From Clostridium_AD sp047624165 (GTDB lineage: Bacteria > Bacillota > Clostridia > Clostridiales > Clostridiaceae): a stretch of DNA of 6,815 bases. Shown here piece by piece: positions 6,062 to 6,815 of this stretch (its first letter is position 1; each line of letters opens with the position of its first letter). The stretch is taken from positions 1 to 6,815 of the forward strand of contig JBLHPD010000240.1 of NCBI GenBank assembly GCA_047624165.1, in the 5' to 3' direction. The notes beneath the pieces were generated by a model. The model was not told where the DNA came from. It searched no databases and saw only the letters and a program-made list of their open reading frames with translations. The translations under genes were made by a program, and so were the position numbers.

Positions 6062-6201
6062 TGCTAACGTTTTTCCATTCCCGACGTCCCCCCCAGCCTT
6101 ACAGGAGTTGTTCAAGTACTAGATAGCTATTATCTTGTGAACAACTGCGTCTCGGTTAATGTTGGAGGATGTGCGTAGCTAAAGGGCATGGATTGTTATC
6201 T
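6062..6201 (-). repeat. attC-like element B
   Basis: A 140-base structured element. Read on the minus strand it starts AGATAAC (6195-6201) and ends AACGTTAGCA (6062-6071). Facing arms pair as CCATTCCC (6075-6082) with GGGCATGG (6184-6191), and GACGTCC (6083-6089) with the GGATGTG stretch (6167-6173), with mismatches and bulges. A perfect inner stem GTTGTTCA (6107-6114)/TGAACAAC (6138-6145) caps it. Length and R''-L''-loop-L'-R' order match integron attC sites. Its own outer cores pair only as TAAC/GTTA, while its AGATAAC core is the exact complement of the GTTATCT core of element C, as expected if the interval is one cassette. It lies 18 bases after the stop of the 6220-6396 fragment. Confidence 0.6.
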
Positions 6202-6219
6202 AATGTTTTAAATCTTTTG

Positions 6220-6396
6220 CTAATCTAATATGTTTTCTTTTGATAGACGAAAAATATAATCGGCGCTTAGAACTATTCCTATCAAAATAGCAACGCTGTA
6301 TCCCCTATTTTCTTTTGCGGAGAGCATCGATATATCAACAGTCCTAATAATATTGACACCACGGGTATTTAACTCAGAAATTAACTCGTTTACCAT
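6220..6396 (-). pseudogene. N-terminal fragment of an Fe-S/epoxyqueuosine-reductase-like protein
   Basis: The frame encodes 58 residues from the ATG at 6394-6396, which has AGGGGG 8 bases upstream; a GTG at 6405 in the same frame falls on the end of that ribosome site. The sequence MVNELISELNTRGVNIIRTV, then DISMLSAKENRGYSVAILIG and YIFRLSKENILD, resembles the first 60 residues of clostridial proteins related to the 4Fe-4S protein QueG (start helix, D-I-S-x-L, R-G-Y-x-x-A-I-x-I). Full members are several times longer and carry cysteine clusters that are absent here. The reading ends in a TAG just before attC-like element B, so the gene has lost most of its length at that junction. It may be an inert remnant or a small protein kept within a cassette. 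Confidence 0.6.
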
Positions 6397-6460
6397 ATCC
6401 GACACCCCCTATTATCTTTAAGTTGCAAACAATTTTTAATTACCACATTTTAGCAATTAC

Positions 6461-6486
6461 AGTTCATTCATTTCTATTCATGAACT
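6461..6486. repeat. Inverted repeat AGTTCAT/ATGAACT
   Basis: Perfect 7-base arms (6461-6467 and 6480-6486) with a 12-base loop, between element C and the Fe-S-like fragment. On the minus strand it would fall in the fragment's leader. No function can be assigned. Confidence 0.35.
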
Positions 6487-6505
6487 TGCTTAGATTTAAA
6501 ATACC

Positions 6506-6617
6506 AGATAACGTTTCTTGTTGTCGACATTTCTAAACCTTATCGCAACGCACTTGGTGAAGGAATGTGCCTTGGCAGTGGTGACCATTCCCCAAAATAT
6601 GCGCACGATCTATATCT
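6506..6617 (-). repeat. attC-like element C (one end clear, other end degenerate)
   Basis: On the minus strand the element ends AAGAAACGTTATCT, sharing AAACGTTA with elements A and B. The far end (6613-6617) pairs only as TATCT with AGATA. Inside, GGAATG (6562-6567) and CATTCC (6586-6591) form a stem. The element is richer in GC than its surroundings. All three frames contain short stretches without stops, which looks like repeat sequence and not a gene. The R'-type end is well supported; the R''-type end is not. Confidence 0.4.
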
Positions 6618-6722
6618 AAACGAACACTAATATTTTATACAGTATACTATAAACAATGCGATTACATCAGTAAAATTAGCTAAACAATGGTAAGCGATGG
6701 AACAAACACCGTAATGTAAATT

Positions 6723-6767
6723 AACCTCCCTTTTGATATACTTTGATAAAGTAGTCGATGGGAGGTT
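6723..6767 (+). promoter_or_regulatory. Hairpin that would hide the ribosome site of the IS66-like tnpA
   Basis: AACCTCCC (6723-6730) pairs perfectly with GGGAGGTT (6760-6767); an inner stem TACTTT (6739-6744)/AAAGTA (6748-6753) closes on a 3-base loop. The right arm is also the Shine-Dalgarno site, 7 bases before the TTG start at 6773. A transcript entering from outside would fold and mask it, a known strategy of insertion sequences for avoiding expression from host promoters. Confidence 0.5.
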
Positions 6768-6772
6768 TTATT

Positions 6773-6815
6773 TTGAGATCCACAGCTAAAGATCAGCTTC
6801 TCTGGGAGCAAAGAA
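6773..6815 (+). CDS. tnpA: IS66-like accessory protein TnpA (N-terminal 14 residues only)
   Basis: The frame opens at TTG 6773-6775 behind GGGAGG and reads (M)RSTAKDQLLWEQR to the window edge. The opening fits the start of IS66 TnpA proteins, short helix-turn-helix proteins of about 100-130 residues in which a W-E-x-R stretch near residue 11 precedes the DNA-binding helices. Only 14 residues are visible, so the call rests mainly on the neighbouring IS66-type terminus and start context. Confidence 0.5.
   Translation, partial: MRSTAKDQLLWEQR

Larger units (their letters stand above)
6690..6815 (+). mobile_element. Left end of an IS66-like insertion sequence (continues beyond window)
   Basis: GTAAGCGATGG at 6690 resembles the GTAAGCG terminus typical of IS66-family inverted repeats. 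About 80 bases inside it a plus-strand frame begins whose product resembles the small IS66 accessory protein TnpA. IS66 elements usually make 8-bp target duplications; AAACAATG (6682-6689) would be the copy on this side. The element is the only plus-strand unit in the window, and its coding part is richer in GC than the neighbourhood. The right end, TnpB and TnpC lie outside. Confidence 0.6.

Noticed and set aside
6496..6606. 36-codon minus-strand frame across element C (VRIFWGMVTT ... KKRYLVF)
   Set aside because: No ribosome site, starts at a GTG inside the repeat, and the other frames there are open too; it is best explained as chance translation of a GC-richer repeat.
1..6815. CRISPR array, tRNA or rRNA genes, riboswitch
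   Set aside because: No regularly spaced direct repeats, no tRNA cloverleaf or rRNA stretch, and no conserved riboswitch core were recognised on either strand.

Overview
The window is AT-rich and has strong purine Shine-Dalgarno sites (AAAGGGG, AGGGAGGTG, AAAGGAG). Its protein families are common in Clostridia and Bacilli. A low-GC Firmicute, most likely a clostridium, is the best guess; the species cannot be named.

Almost everything reads on the minus strand, so gene order runs right to left. From the right: the left end of an IS66-like insertion sequence on the plus strand (6690 to window end); attC-like element C (6506-6617); a 58-residue fragment of an Fe-S/QueG-like protein (6220-6396); attC-like element B (6062-6201); a P-loop kinase-like gene (5124-5966); a C-terminal remnant of an unknown gene (4984-5100), coupled by an ATGA overlap to a frameshifted methyltransferase (4464-4987); a membrane-anchored or secreted protein of unknown function (3761-4369); attC-like element A (3705-3750); a DUF3267 zincin-like membrane protein (2932-3528); a tiny ORF remnant (2773-2841); a YrrT-like methyltransferase (2064-2702); an ANT(6)-like aminoglycoside nucleotidyltransferase pseudogene (1204-1905) running into a GNAT acetyltransferase (689-1189); a long palindrome (597-674); and a cysteine hydrolase of the isochorismatase family that leaves the window at its left edge (1-420).

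The genes do not form one pathway. They look like an accessory gene array: co-oriented, mostly single small genes, several broken or truncated, with hairpin elements between some of them. The three elements share TAACGTTT at one end. The 7-base core at the start of the C-to-B interval (GTTATCT, minus strand) is the exact complement of the core that closes that interval (AGATAAC). This is what an integron gene cassette should show. No integrase is visible, so a cluster of attC sites without an integrase (CALIN-like) is the most interesting reading, but it is an inference from three sites.
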